Source: [Candidatus Thermochlorobacteriaceae] bacterium GBChlB (lineage in GTDB: Bacteria > Bacteroidota > Chlorobiia > Chlorobiales > Thermochlorobacteraceae). Taken from it: DNA of 64,000 nucleotides. The translations under genes were made by a program, and so were the position numbers. The stretch's first letter is position 1. Each line of letters starts with the position of its first letter. The notes below the pieces were generated by a model that did not search any database, had not been told where the DNA came from, and worked only from the letters and a program-made list of their open reading frames with translations. The DNA lies in assembly GCA_000724175.1 (NCBI GenBank), contig JPGV01000009.1:1-64000 (forward strand), in the 5' to 3' direction. Shown piece by piece: positions 16,125 through 23,940 of this stretch.

Positions 16125-17111
16125 ATGCCAGATTTATCAACGCCGCTCCCCCATGCTCAACACATTGAGACACTTTTTAACGCCGACGCCGCACGGCGCA
16201 AACTTCACATCATCTTAAATCCCGCTGCCAACAAAGGCGTCGCTGCAAAATATGCTCAAATTTTCCGACGATGGTTTTCAAATGAACGACACGTTGAGCT
16301 GCAGCTGACCGAAAACACTGGCGACGCCACTCGGCTTGCTGAAGCCTCGACATCGAGCATCGTTGCCGCGTGCGGCGGCGACGGCACGGTCAATGAAGTT
16401 GCGCAGAGCCTTGTCCATACAGATCGATTCATGGCGTGCGTGCCGCTTGGGTCGGGCAATGATTTTTTCAGAAATGTCTCTGGCAAAAACGCCGCGCCGC
16501 CCAACCCAGAGTCTCTGTTCGCGTTGTTTCACCGTGCGCCGAAAACAATTGATACAGCGCTGGCGTCCTTTTTTCAGACGCCAGAACATCCAACCGCGCG
16601 ATACTTTTTGAACTCGTTGGGACTAGGATTTACTGGGCGCATTGCCGCCGTTGCCAGCCGCTTCAAGCGATTGCGTGGCGACTTAATCTACGCCTATGCA
16701 CTTTGGCACGTCGCCCGGACGTTTCGAGCCGTGCCGATGCGCATTGAAATCGTCTCACGAAATGGCACGATGTTGATTGATGACTCAATTTTTGCGCTCT
16801 CGGTCGGCAATGGCAAGCGAGAGGGTGGAAAATTTTGGATTGCACCGCAAGCGGAAATGACCGATGGCTTAATTGACGTCTGTATCTTGAAAGCGTTTCC
16901 GATGTGGCAACTGCCACAGTTCGTGCTGCTTTACTTGCAAGGCAAGCAGCTTACACACCGGAACGTGATTTACGCGCAGGCAACGAAACTCACGGTTGAA
17001 CTCTCTTGCCCTGAAACGATGCACCTCGACGGCGAAGTGTTTGAAGGCATCGTCGGCAAACTTTGTGTTGAAGTCCGCCCGCGCTCGCTCAATGTCGTCG
17101 TCGCTCATTGA
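16125..17111 (+). CDS. diacylglycerol kinase-family lipid kinase (YegS/DgkB-like)
   Basis: A 328-residue protein with the DAGK catalytic domain: LHIILNPAANKGVAAKYAQ near residue 25, the nucleotide-binding ACGGDGTVNEVAQ near residue 84, and PLGSGNDFFRN near residue 105. The C-terminal half has the beta-sandwich features of this superfamily, including SVGNGKREGGKFWIAPQAEMTDG and MHLDGEVFEG. Members phosphorylate diacylglycerol or related lipids, often for lipid recycling or glycolipid synthesis. The substrate is not fixed by sequence. Its ATG start matches the family less strictly than later motifs. It precedes the CNNM/CorC gene by about 140 bases. Confidence 0.85.
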   Translation: MPDLSTPLPHAQHIETLFNADAARRKLHIILNPAANKGVAAKYAQIFRRWFSNERHVELQLTENTGDATRLAEASTSSIVAACGGDGTVNEVAQSLVHTDRFMACVPLGSGNDFFRNVSGKNAAPPNPESLFALFHRAPKTIDTALASFFQTPEHPTARYFLNSLGLGFTGRIAAVASRFKRLRGDLIYAYALWHVARTFRAVPMRIEIVSRNGTMLIDDSIFALSVGNGKREGGKFWIAPQAEMTDGLIDVCILKAFPMWQLPQFVLLYLQGKQLTHRNVIYAQATKLTVELSCPETMHLDGEVFEGIVGKLCVEVRPRSLNVVVAH

Positions 17112-17249
17112 CGGGAATGAACTGACAGGCGAAGGGCTGTTGTTCCGTCTCGGCGTGGCGGAGCGGAGTCTTGATTTGTGAAAACGGCTCATTCGTCTTT
17201 TTTCGGGAAAAGGCATATTTTACCCTTTACGAAACGATATTCATCACGC

Positions 17250-18587
17250 ATGAACATAGGCACAGAGGTTCTACTGATACTCGTTCTCATCATTGCAAAC
17301 GGTATTTTCGCACTTTCCGAAATTGCAATTGTCTCCGCGCGCAAAGCACGGTTGCAGCAGCTTGCCAATGAAGGCGATGAAGGTGCAAAAGCTGCGTTAA
17401 ACCTTGCAAACGCGCCTGAACATTTTCTTTCCACCGTTCAAGTCGGTATCACGCTCGTCGGCGTATTAGCAGGTGCCTATGGCGGCGCGACCATTGCCGA
17501 ACAACTTTCCATTCCGCTCAAAGCCGTTCCTTACATCGGCAACTACAGCGACCAAATCAGCCTTGGCATTGTCGTTCTCGTTATCACTTATCTTTCGCTT
17601 ATCATCGGCGAACTTGTGCCGAAACGCTTGGCGCTGGGAAATCCTGAGGGCGTCGCACGCTTTGTCGCAGCGCCGATGATGGCGCTCTCCAACATCGTTT
17701 ATCCAGCAGTGCGCTTGCTATCGGGGTCAACCAATTTCGTCTTGCGAGCCATCGGCATTAAGCCGACAGTGGAATCGACTGTTACGGAAGAAGAAATCAA
17801 AGTCTTGATTGAACAAGGCACGCAAGCAGGCACGTTTGAAGCGGCGGAGCAATCAATGGTCGAGCGCGTGTTTCAATTGGGCGACCGTCGAGTTAGTTCC
17901 ATCATGACGCCACGCACCGACATCGTTTGGCTCGGCATCAACGAGTCAGAGGCTGACATTCGAAAACAAGTCATGGAAAGCCCGCATTCGTCGTTTCCCG
18001 TCTGCGCGGATGACATGGATAGCGTCATCGGCGTCGTTCATGTCAAAGATTTGCTCTCGCAAAATTTTTGCGGCACAGGCATCGACCTTAAAGCCTGTAT
18101 GCGTAAGCCGCTCTTCGTGTTGGAATCGCTGCCCGCCTTGAAAGTCTTGGAGCAGTTCAAAGCGTCGCGGATTCACATTGCGCTCGTCGTCGATGAATAC
18201 GGCACGACGCTGGGACTGCTGACGCTCAACGACATTCTCGAGGCAATTGTCGGCGAGATTCCGACCAGTCAAGAGCCATGGGAACAAAAAATCATTAAAC
18301 GTGCCGACGGCTCTTGGCTTGTCGATGGCATGGTAACGATGGAAGAACTCGGCGAAGCATTTGAGTCGCTTGATTTGCCGCATGCCGAAGAGCGCGATTA
18401 CGATACGCTCGGCGGATTTGTGATTCATCAAATCGGCAGCGTTCCTGTTACCGGTCAAAAATTCTCATGGCAAGGGTGGCATTTTGAAATCATGGATATG
18501 GACGGCAACCGCGTCGATAAAGTCTTGCTCGTACAAGAGCAGCCTGCGCCGGAACCCATGTCGCCGAAACCTGAAACGGAAACCTAA
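17250..18587 (+). CDS. CNNM/CorC-family transporter-like protein (DUF21, CBS pair, CorC_HlyC)
   Basis: A protein of 445 residues from the ATG at 17250 (MNIGTEVLLILVLI); a GTG at 17178 would add 24 charged residues before the first helix and is less likely. Domains in order: DUF21 membrane domain (about 1-190) with ALSEIAIVSARKARL and GELVPKRLAL, two CBS motifs (about 205-330) with MTPRTDIVWL and VVDEYGTTLGLLTLNDILEAIVG, and a CorC_HlyC domain (about 345-430). Such proteins are linked to Mg2+ (or Co2+) export and to older hemolysin annotations. The C-terminus ends in a Pro/Glu-rich tail. It converges with the cupin gene at 18598. Confidence 0.88.
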   Translation: MNIGTEVLLILVLIIANGIFALSEIAIVSARKARLQQLANEGDEGAKAALNLANAPEHFLSTVQVGITLVGVLAGAYGGATIAEQLSIPLKAVPYIGNYSDQISLGIVVLVITYLSLIIGELVPKRLALGNPEGVARFVAAPMMALSNIVYPAVRLLSGSTNFVLRAIGIKPTVESTVTEEEIKVLIEQGTQAGTFEAAEQSMVERVFQLGDRRVSSIMTPRTDIVWLGINESEADIRKQVMESPHSSFPVCADDMDSVIGVVHVKDLLSQNFCGTGIDLKACMRKPLFVLESLPALKVLEQFKASRIHIALVVDEYGTTLGLLTLNDILEAIVGEIPTSQEPWEQKIIKRADGSWLVDGMVTMEELGEAFESLDLPHAEERDYDTLGGFVIHQIGSVPVTGQKFSWQGWHFEIMDMDGNRVDKVLLVQEQPAPEPMSPKPETET

Positions 18588-18597
18588 GTTAAGCCCC

Positions 18598-19098
18598 TCA
18601 GCGCGTCAGGCGTTCAATAATGGCTCGATGCTCTGGGAACTGCGCAAGTAAGTCTTCCCGTTTGGCAAGCTCGAAATCGGCGAAGTCGAATCCGGGCGCG
18701 ACCGTGCAGCCCACCAGCGCAAATGAGTCAGCCGACGCCACCGTTGCACCAAACCAGCTTCCGGCTTTCACGACCGCTTGAAACCGCTCACCATGCTCCA
18801 CATTTCTGCCTAATCGCAGCGCTTGCAGGCGGCCTGCGGTGTCAATCACATAAACCGTTACGCTCGCACCGTCGTAGAAATGCCAGATTTCGTCGGATTG
18901 AATGCGGTGCAACGATGAAAATTCGTTGCTTCGTAAGAGGAAATAAATCGAGGTTGAGACTGCTCTTTCGCCGCCGAACCGCGCGGGCAACGCCGATGCA
19001 GGCAGGCGTTCATCGGAGCGGTAGACTTCCTTGAAAAATCCGCCTTCGGGGTGCGCCTGCATACCCAGCGCAGCAATCCAATACGATGCGTCTTTCAT
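18598..19098 (-). CDS. cupin-fold protein of the DUF985 family
   Basis: A protein of 166 residues from the ATG at 19098 (MKDASYWIAALGMQAHPEGG); a longer frame upstream is Lys/Arg-rich and overlaps the next gene's terminator. Family motifs are HPEGGFFKEVYRS, STSIYFLLRSNEFSSLHRIQSDEIWHFYDG, SWFGATV and GCTVAPGFDFADFELAKREDLL. The fold is a cupin, and the His/Glu residues of the HRIQSDEIWHF segment are candidates for a metal site. Biochemical function is not established for most family members. The gene ends 10 bases from the convergent CNNM gene. Confidence 0.82.
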   Translation of the reverse strand: MKDASYWIAALGMQAHPEGGFFKEVYRSDERLPASALPARFGGERAVSTSIYFLLRSNEFSSLHRIQSDEIWHFYDGASVTVYVIDTAGRLQALRLGRNVEHGERFQAVVKAGSWFGATVASADSFALVGCTVAPGFDFADFELAKREDLLAQFPEHRAIIERLTR

Positions 19099-19112
19099 TT
19101 GTGAAGATGGTT

Positions 19113-19157
19113 GGAAATAAAAAACGCATCTGCCCGTTGGTTGAACAGGCAGATGCG
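19113..19157 (-). terminator. intrinsic terminator after the Lys-rich small gene
   Basis: CGCATCTGCC at 19125-19134 pairs with GGCAGATGCG at 19148-19157. On the minus strand the stem runs into six T, fitting termination of the 19181-19351 gene just before the cupin gene. Confidence 0.82.
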
Positions 19158-19180
19158 CGGTAAAACAAAGCGACAAAGGC

Positions 19181-19351
19181 TCAAGCGCCTTCTTTTTTCT
19201 TTTTGCCTTTTTTCTTTTCCATCTTCTTCTCGGCTTTTGAGCTGTCGGAAACGACGGTTTTATCATCGTTTAGCGATACAGCTTTCGAAGTCGAGCTAAC
19301 GGCAAAGAGGCTGATGCAGCCAATAATTACCGCGAGGAGTGCGCGTCTCAT
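19181..19351 (-). CDS. small exported Lys-rich protein
   Basis: A 56-residue protein starting at the ATG at 19351, chosen because AGGAG stands 7 bases before it on the minus strand. Residues 1-24 form a signal peptide (MRRALLAVIIGCISLFAVSS, then TSKA). The mature part is about 30 residues, first acidic and then almost only Lys, Glu, Gly and Ala (KAEKKMEKKKGKKKKEGA). I know no family for it. Short cationic secreted peptides are seen near the cell envelope in many Bacteroidetes; binding to lipopolysaccharide or nucleic acid is possible but unproven. It has its own terminator and ribosome binding site, so it is likely expressed. Confidence 0.65.
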   Translation of the reverse strand: MRRALLAVIIGCISLFAVSSTSKAVSLNDDKTVVSDSSKAEKKMEKKKGKKKKEGA

Positions 19352-19503
19352 GATATTTCTCCTGTGATAGTTTGTGATTGTGATTGTTATCTTTTCGGCA
19401 CGAGGACTGATTGCCGAATTGACATCAAGATAAAACACTTCTTGGCTCATTTGCAATTTTTCGGCGGTTAAGAAATCTGCTTGAAAAGAGGCGAAACTTT
19501 GCC

Positions 19504-19534
19504 TTTGAAAGTCAGCGATGCAAGCGTATATTTA
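19504..19534 (+). promoter_or_regulatory. promoter of the metK leader
   Basis: TTTG at 19504-19507 and TATATTTA at 19527-19534 lie exactly 19 bases apart, one of the best Bacteroidetes-type promoters in the window. Transcription would start near 19540, about 200 bases before metK. The 150 bases between this promoter and the small gene at 19351 hold nothing else that I can name. Confidence 0.6.
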
Positions 19535-19540
19535 CGCCCT

Positions 19541-19737
19541 GTTTTTGACACGCCATTATCTATGGACACGGTGTCAAAAATTCGCGCTGAAAGCGTGGGT
19601 GTTTGTGAGAGAAATTTCCGTGTCCAAAACAACGTCGTCCGCACGGAAGCCTTCTCGACAAGGCTTTTTTAATTTTTTAATTCAATACACAATACCGTTC
19701 AAGTGATTTCCGTTCAACGCTAATAATACAACCATCA
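19541..19737 (+). ncRNA. structured metK leader with internal terminator, candidate SAM-related RNA element
   Basis: The predicted leader contains four stems in a row. Stem 1: TTTTTGACAC (19542-19551) with GTGTCAAAAA (19571-19580), enclosing CCAT/ATGG. Stem 2: six pairs at 19583-19597 with a GAA loop. Stem 3: TTCCGTG (19616-19622) with CACGGAA (19642-19648). Stem 4: AAGCCTT (19647-19653) with AAGGCTT (19660-19666), followed by six T, an intrinsic terminator. It overlaps stem 3 by two bases. A terminator between promoter and gene implies premature termination control. From memory, a motif called SAM-Chlorobi RNA has been described upstream of metK/ahcY operons in this phylum; this may be a member. 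I see no SAM-I core. Confidence 0.6.
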
Positions 19738-20940
19738 ATGGCAAAATACCTTTTCACATCGGAGTCCGTTTCCGAAGGGCATCCCGATAAAGTCGCCGAC
19801 CAAATTTCAGATGCGCTGCTCGATGCGTTTCTGGAACAGGATAAAAACTCGCGCGTCGCGTGCGAGACATTCGTAACGACAGGACAGGTCGTCGTCGGCG
19901 GCGAAGTTACCACTTCCGCCTACGTTGAAGTTCCCGACCTTGTGCGCAGCGTTATTGAAGACATCGGCTACACGAAAGGCGAATATATGTTCGAGTCGAA
20001 GTCGTGCGGCATTTTCTCGGCGATTCACTCGCAATCGCCCGACATCAATCGCGGCGTCGATAAAAAGACCCCGACAAAAGACAAATTCGACAGCGTCGGC
20101 GCAGGCGACCAAGGCATGATGTTCGGCTATGCGTGCAAAGAAACGCCTGAACTGATGCCCGCCGCAATTACTTACGCGCACCAACTTGTGAAGAAACTCG
20201 CTGATATTCGCAAAGAGGGCAAAGAGATGACCTATCTGCGTCCCGATGCCAAAAGCCAAGTTACGCTCGAATACGACGGCAACACTGTCGTGCGCGTCGA
20301 CACCATCGTTGTTTCTACGCAACATGACCCTGAGCCAAAAGGCGTAACCGAAAAGCAATGGCAAGAGCGCATCAAAGAAGACACCATTGCCTGCGTTATC
20401 AATAAAGTCATTCCGAAACATCTGCTTGATAAACACACCAAGTATTTTGTCAACCCGACTGGTCGGTTCGAGATTGGCGGTCCGCACGGCGATACGGGTT
20501 TGACGGGCAGAAAAATCATCGTCGATACCTATGGCGGCGCAGCTCCGCACGGTGGCGGTGCGTTCTCCGGCAAAGACCCGTCGAAGGTCGACCGCTCTGC
20601 TGCTTACGCCGCACGGCACATCGCCAAAAATGTCGTCGGTGCCGGGCTTGCTGAAAAATGCACTGTGCAAGTCTCTTATGCCATCGGCATCGCGCGTCCT
20701 GTTTCCATCTATGTCAATACGCACGGCACTGGCACCAGCGACGTGAGCGACGCGGAATTGAAAGAAAAAGTCGAAGCAATTTTTGATTTGCGCCCAGCAG
20801 CCATCATTGAGCGGTTTGGGCTTAATAAACCCAAAGGCTGGCGTTATCAAGATACCGCTGCCTACGGACACTTCGGACGAAACATTTTCCCTTGGGAAAA
20901 ATTAGACAAGGTGAAAGACCTTCAGCGCGCGTTTAAATAA
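19738..20940 (+). CDS. metK: S-adenosylmethionine synthetase
   Basis: A 400-residue enzyme of normal length. Signature motifs are [20 protein letters not shown] at the N-terminus (ATP-binding His in GHPDK), [12 protein letters not shown] near residue 120, and [22 protein letters not shown] near residue 265, the P-loop-like segment. It makes SAM from methionine and ATP in the cytoplasm. It heads a putative operon: 15 bases later comes the aspartyl-protease-like gene and then ahcY, so synthesis of SAM and removal of its by-product SAH are coupled. Expression is probably controlled by the leader at 19541-19737. SAM is heavily used in bacteriochlorophyll methylation. Confidence 0.97.
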   Translation: MAKYLFTSESVSEGHPDKVADQISDALLDAFLEQDKNSRVACETFVTTGQVVVGGEVTTSAYVEVPDLVRSVIEDIGYTKGEYMFESKSCGIFSAIHSQSPDINRGVDKKTPTKDKFDSVGAGDQGMMFGYACKETPELMPAAITYAHQLVKKLADIRKEGKEMTYLRPDAKSQVTLEYDGNTVVRVDTIVVSTQHDPEPKGVTEKQWQERIKEDTIACVINKVIPKHLLDKHTKYFVNPTGRFEIGGPHGDTGLTGRKIIVDTYGGAAPHGGGAFSGKDPSKVDRSAAYAARHIAKNVVGAGLAEKCTVQVSYAIGIARPVSIYVNTHGTGTSDVSDAELKEKVEAIFDLRPAAIIERFGLNKPKGWRYQDTAAYGHFGRNIFPWEKLDKVKDLQRAFK

Positions 20941-20955
20941 AACCGTTAGGAACGC

Positions 20956-21375
20956 ATGGGCGACGTGGTTGTCAAAATCAAGTTGGAAAATTATGCGATT
21001 GCCGAAGCCGTCAAAACTGGCTTGGCGAAGCGCGATGTTCCGAGTATCGATGTTGATGCCGTTGTGGATACGGGCGCACGTATGCTTGCCATTCCCGAAG
21101 ATTTGGCGCGTGCGCTCGAACTGGCCCGTGTCCGACAAACCAACGTCATTTATGCCGCCGGCACACGCGCCATGCGCGACATCGTCGGCGCGCTGACCGT
21201 TACCTTCGGCGACCGCAGCGCCACGCTCGATGCAATCGTCCTGCCGAAAAGCGCGGAAACGCTGTTGGGACAAGTCCCGCTTGAAGTGTTGGATTTGCTC
21301 GTCGATTGCAATACCCAAACGCTGGTTCGCAACCCAAAATCGCCCGACGATAAAACGCTCTATACCTTGTATTGA
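20956..21375 (+). CDS. retropepsin-like aspartyl protease-family protein
   Basis: A 139-residue single-domain protein of the clan AA aspartic protease type. The active-site motif is VDAVVDTGARMLAIP near residues 35-49, with Asp-Thr-Gly-Ala as in retropepsins, and a second hydrophobic strand pair VGALTVTFGDRSATLDAIVLP. Single-domain members would act as dimers. Bacterial proteins of this group are poorly studied; a protease role is plausible but not shown. The gene sits between metK and ahcY with 15 and 40 base gaps, so it is probably co-transcribed with them. Whether it takes part in the SAM cycle is unknown. The start ATG at 20956 is preceded by a weak AGGAA. Confidence 0.72.
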   Translation: MGDVVVKIKLENYAIAEAVKTGLAKRDVPSIDVDAVVDTGARMLAIPEDLARALELARVRQTNVIYAAGTRAMRDIVGALTVTFGDRSATLDAIVLPKSAETLLGQVPLEVLDLLVDCNTQTLVRNPKSPDDKTLYTLY

Positions 21376-21415
21376 CACTTGCAGTTTTTTTTCAACGACT
21401 AAATAGACCAGAGAT

Positions 21416-22735
21416 ATGGCAACAGCAACTGAAACCAAACGCCTTCCTTACAAAGTGAAGGACATCGCGCTCGCCGAATGGGGACGCAAAGAAATTAGAC
21501 TCGCCGAAGCCGAGATGCCCGGCTTGATGCAATTGCGCAAAGACTATGGCGCGCAGAAACCGCTTAAAGGCGCACGCATCGCCGGCTGCCTGCACATGAC
21601 GATTCAAACCGCCGTCTTGATTGAAACGCTCAAAGAATTGGGCGCAGAAGTCTCGTGGTCGTCGTGCAATATCTTTTCAACACAAGACCACGCGGCGGCG
21701 GCTATCGCCAAAGCGGGCATTCCCGTCTATGCGTGGAAAGGCATGAACGCCGAAGAATTTGATTGGTGCATCGAGCAAACCTTGTTTGCCTTCGAGGACG
21801 GCAAGCCGCTCAACATGATTCTCGACGACGGCGGCGACCTGACGAACATGGTTCTCGATAAATATCCCGAACTCATCGCCGGCATTAAAGGCATTTCGGA
21901 AGAGACGACAACGGGCGTGCATCGCTTGTATGAACGCCAAAAGAACGGCAAGCTCCCGCTTCCGGCCATCAACATCAACGACAGCGTTACGAAGTCGAAA
22001 TTCGATAACAAATACGGCTGCCGCGAGTCGCTCGTCGATGCCATTCGTCGCGGAACAGACCTGATGCTCTCCGGCAAGGTCGCGGTTGTGGCAGGTTTCG
22101 GCGACGTCGGTAAAGGCTCGGCAGAGTCCTTGAAGAACGCTAACGTGCGCGTCATCGTTACCGAAATCGACCCAATCTGCGCCCTCCAAGCCGCAATGGA
22201 AGGCTACGAAGTCAAGAAGATGGAAAACGCCGTCAAAGAAGCTGACATCATCGTAACGGCGACGGGCAACGAGGACATCGTTACCGAAAAGCACTTCCGC
22301 TTGATGAAAGACAAAGCCGTCGTCTGCAACATCGGTCACTTCGATACTGAAATCGATATGGCATGGCTCAATAAGAACTATGGGCATACCAAAATGGAAA
22401 TCAAACCGCAGGTTGACCTCTACACGATTGACGGTAAAGACATTATCGTGCTTGCCGAAGGTCGATTGGTTAATCTTGGCGTGGCGACCGGACACCCGTC
22501 TTTCGTGATGTCGTGTTCATTCACAAACCAAGTGATTGCTCAAATGGAGTTGTGGCAACATTCGGACAACTACGAAAACAAAGTCTATATGCTGCCAAAA
22601 CATCTCGATGAGCAGGTCGCGCGCTTGCACCTTGCAAAACTCGGCGTCGAGCTTGACGAACTTACACCGAAACAAGCAGCATACATCGGTGTCAAAGAGC
22701 AAGGCCCGTTCAAACCGGAATACTACCGTTACTAA
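21416..22735 (+). CDS. ahcY: adenosylhomocysteinase (SAH hydrolase)
   Basis: A 439-residue enzyme. Family landmarks are [17 protein letters not shown] near residue 60, the catalytic DDGGDLTN region near 140, [16 protein letters not shown] near 190, and the NAD-binding [18 protein letters not shown] near 225. The C-terminus FKPEYYRY is universal in the family. It splits S-adenosylhomocysteine into adenosine and homocysteine and so relieves inhibition of methyltransferases. As last gene of the metK unit it is followed by a strong terminator. Many bacteria use the Pfs/LuxS route instead; the present choice is typical of Chlorobi. Confidence 0.97.
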   Translation: MATATETKRLPYKVKDIALAEWGRKEIRLAEAEMPGLMQLRKDYGAQKPLKGARIAGCLHMTIQTAVLIETLKELGAEVSWSSCNIFSTQDHAAAAIAKAGIPVYAWKGMNAEEFDWCIEQTLFAFEDGKPLNMILDDGGDLTNMVLDKYPELIAGIKGISEETTTGVHRLYERQKNGKLPLPAININDSVTKSKFDNKYGCRESLVDAIRRGTDLMLSGKVAVVAGFGDVGKGSAESLKNANVRVIVTEIDPICALQAAMEGYEVKKMENAVKEADIIVTATGNEDIVTEKHFRLMKDKAVVCNIGHFDTEIDMAWLNKNYGHTKMEIKPQVDLYTIDGKDIIVLAEGRLVNLGVATGHPSFVMSCSFTNQVIAQMELWQHSDNYENKVYMLPKHLDEQVARLHLAKLGVELDELTPKQAAYIGVKEQGPFKPEYYRY

Positions 22736-22762
22736 GTTTCGTCGTTTGGATTCAACGCCCAA

Positions 22763-22791
22763 GGCAGCCCGAACACGGCTGCCTTTTTTTT
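22763..22791 (+). terminator. intrinsic terminator after ahcY
   Basis: GGCAGCC at 22763-22769 pairs with GGCTGCC at 22777-22783, followed by eight T. Confidence 0.9.
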
Positions 22792-22878
22792 GCGCGCCGC
22801 CGTTGTTTACGCGCAAAGAGTCCGCGCCATTGAGCGGCTCTAAATCGTTTGTGCAGAAATTTAAATCGCGGTCGTGCG

Positions 22879-22886
22879 TATCTTTG
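22879..22886 (+). promoter_or_regulatory. TAnnTTTG box before asd
   Basis: TATCTTTG at 22879-22886 is a full -7 match. The nearest TTTG lies 27 bases upstream, longer than usual, so only the -7 box is convincing. It lies 26 bases before the asd ATG. Confidence 0.45.
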
Positions 22887-22911
22887 CACTTTGAACTTCA
22901 AATCATTTTAT

Positions 22912-23940
22912 ATGTCGTTCGGATATTCGGTTGCTGTGCTTGGTGCAACGGGCATGGTAGGACGCACAATGCTCCAAGTTCTTGAAGAGCGTCGGTTTCC
23001 CGTGAGCCGCCTTGTGGCGCTTGCGTCGGAAAAATCGGTTGGACAAACCATAGAGTTCAATCACCGCACTTATCGCGTCGCTGCGCCGTCCGCCGAGTCG
23101 TTCAAGCACGTTGATATTGCGCTCTTTTCAGCAGGCGCGTCGACGAGCAAAATCTGGGCAGCGGTCGCTGCCGAACAAGGCGCTGTTGTGATTGATAATT
23201 CGTCGGCTTTTCGTATGGACGAGGGCGTGCCGCTCGTTGTGCCGGAAGTCAATGCGGAGAAGATTTTTATCAACGGACGCGCCGCCTCGATTATCGCCAA
23301 TCCGAATTGCTCGACGATTCAAATGGTGGTTGTCTTAAAGCCCTTGCACGACCGTTACAAAATCAAGCGCGTCGTTGTCTCGACCTATCAATCGGTTACT
23401 GGCAAAGGCAAGCAGGGTTTGGAGGCGTTGGAGCGCGAAATTGCTGGCGAAAAATTTGAGACCTACACACATTTTCAGCCAATTGCGTTCAATGTCGTTC
23501 CGCAGGTCGATGTGTTCACCGAAAACGGTTACACAAAAGAGGAAATGAAACTCGTCAATGAAACGAAAAAAATCTTGGGCGACGAGTCCATTATGGTCTC
23601 GCCGACGACCGTGCGCGTGCCTGTTTATGGCGGACATAGCGAATCGGTCAATCTTGAATTTGAGCGCGAGTTCAACATCGAGGAGGTTAAAAAACTGCTC
23701 GCTTCATCGGAGGGTGTGGTTTTGAAAGACAATCCCGCCGAGCAACTTTACCCGACGCCGATTGAGTGCTATGGACGCGACGAGGTGTTTGTTGGCAGAG
23801 TGCGGCGCGATTTATCCCAGCCGAAGAGCCTGAATTTGTGGATTGTTGCCGACAACCTGCGCAAGGGCGCAGCGACGAATGCAGTTCAGATTGCAGAGAA
23901 ATTGGTCGGCACGCTCAAACCGAAAGCGCAGTTGGATTAG
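22912..23940 (+). CDS. asd: aspartate-semialdehyde dehydrogenase
   Basis: A protein of 342 residues from the ATG at 22912 (MSFGYSVAVLGATGMVGRTM). Landmarks are the NADP-binding GATGMVG, SAGASTSKIWA near residue 71, the catalytic Cys in IANPNCSTIQMVVVL near residue 130, and the GGHSESVNLEF segment near 240 with the substrate-binding His. It reduces aspartyl phosphate to the semialdehyde for lysine, methionine and threonine synthesis, so it also feeds the metK pathway. The first ATG is preceded by a promoter box at 22879. The last 26 bases overlap the 3' end of the convergent histidine kinase gene. Confidence 0.95.
   Translation: MSFGYSVAVLGATGMVGRTMLQVLEERRFPVSRLVALASEKSVGQTIEFNHRTYRVAAPSAESFKHVDIALFSAGASTSKIWAAVAAEQGAVVIDNSSAFRMDEGVPLVVPEVNAEKIFINGRAASIIANPNCSTIQMVVVLKPLHDRYKIKRVVVSTYQSVTGKGKQGLEALEREIAGEKFETYTHFQPIAFNVVPQVDVFTENGYTKEEMKLVNETKKILGDESIMVSPTTVRVPVYGGHSESVNLEFEREFNIEEVKKLLASSEGVVLKDNPAEQLYPTPIECYGRDEVFVGRVRRDLSQPKSLNLWIVADNLRKGAATNAVQIAEKLVGTLKPKAQLD

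Noticed and set aside
19541-19670. SAM-I riboswitch
   Set aside because: The stems do not form the four-way junction and the conserved core of SAM-I is not visible, so only a general candidate regulatory RNA is reported.
19518-19706. Short frames within the metK leader (19518-19706 and 19481-19672)
   Set aside because: They cross the stems and the terminator, start near or before the predicted transcript start, and show no protein-like features. A leader peptide rich in Met was looked for and not found.
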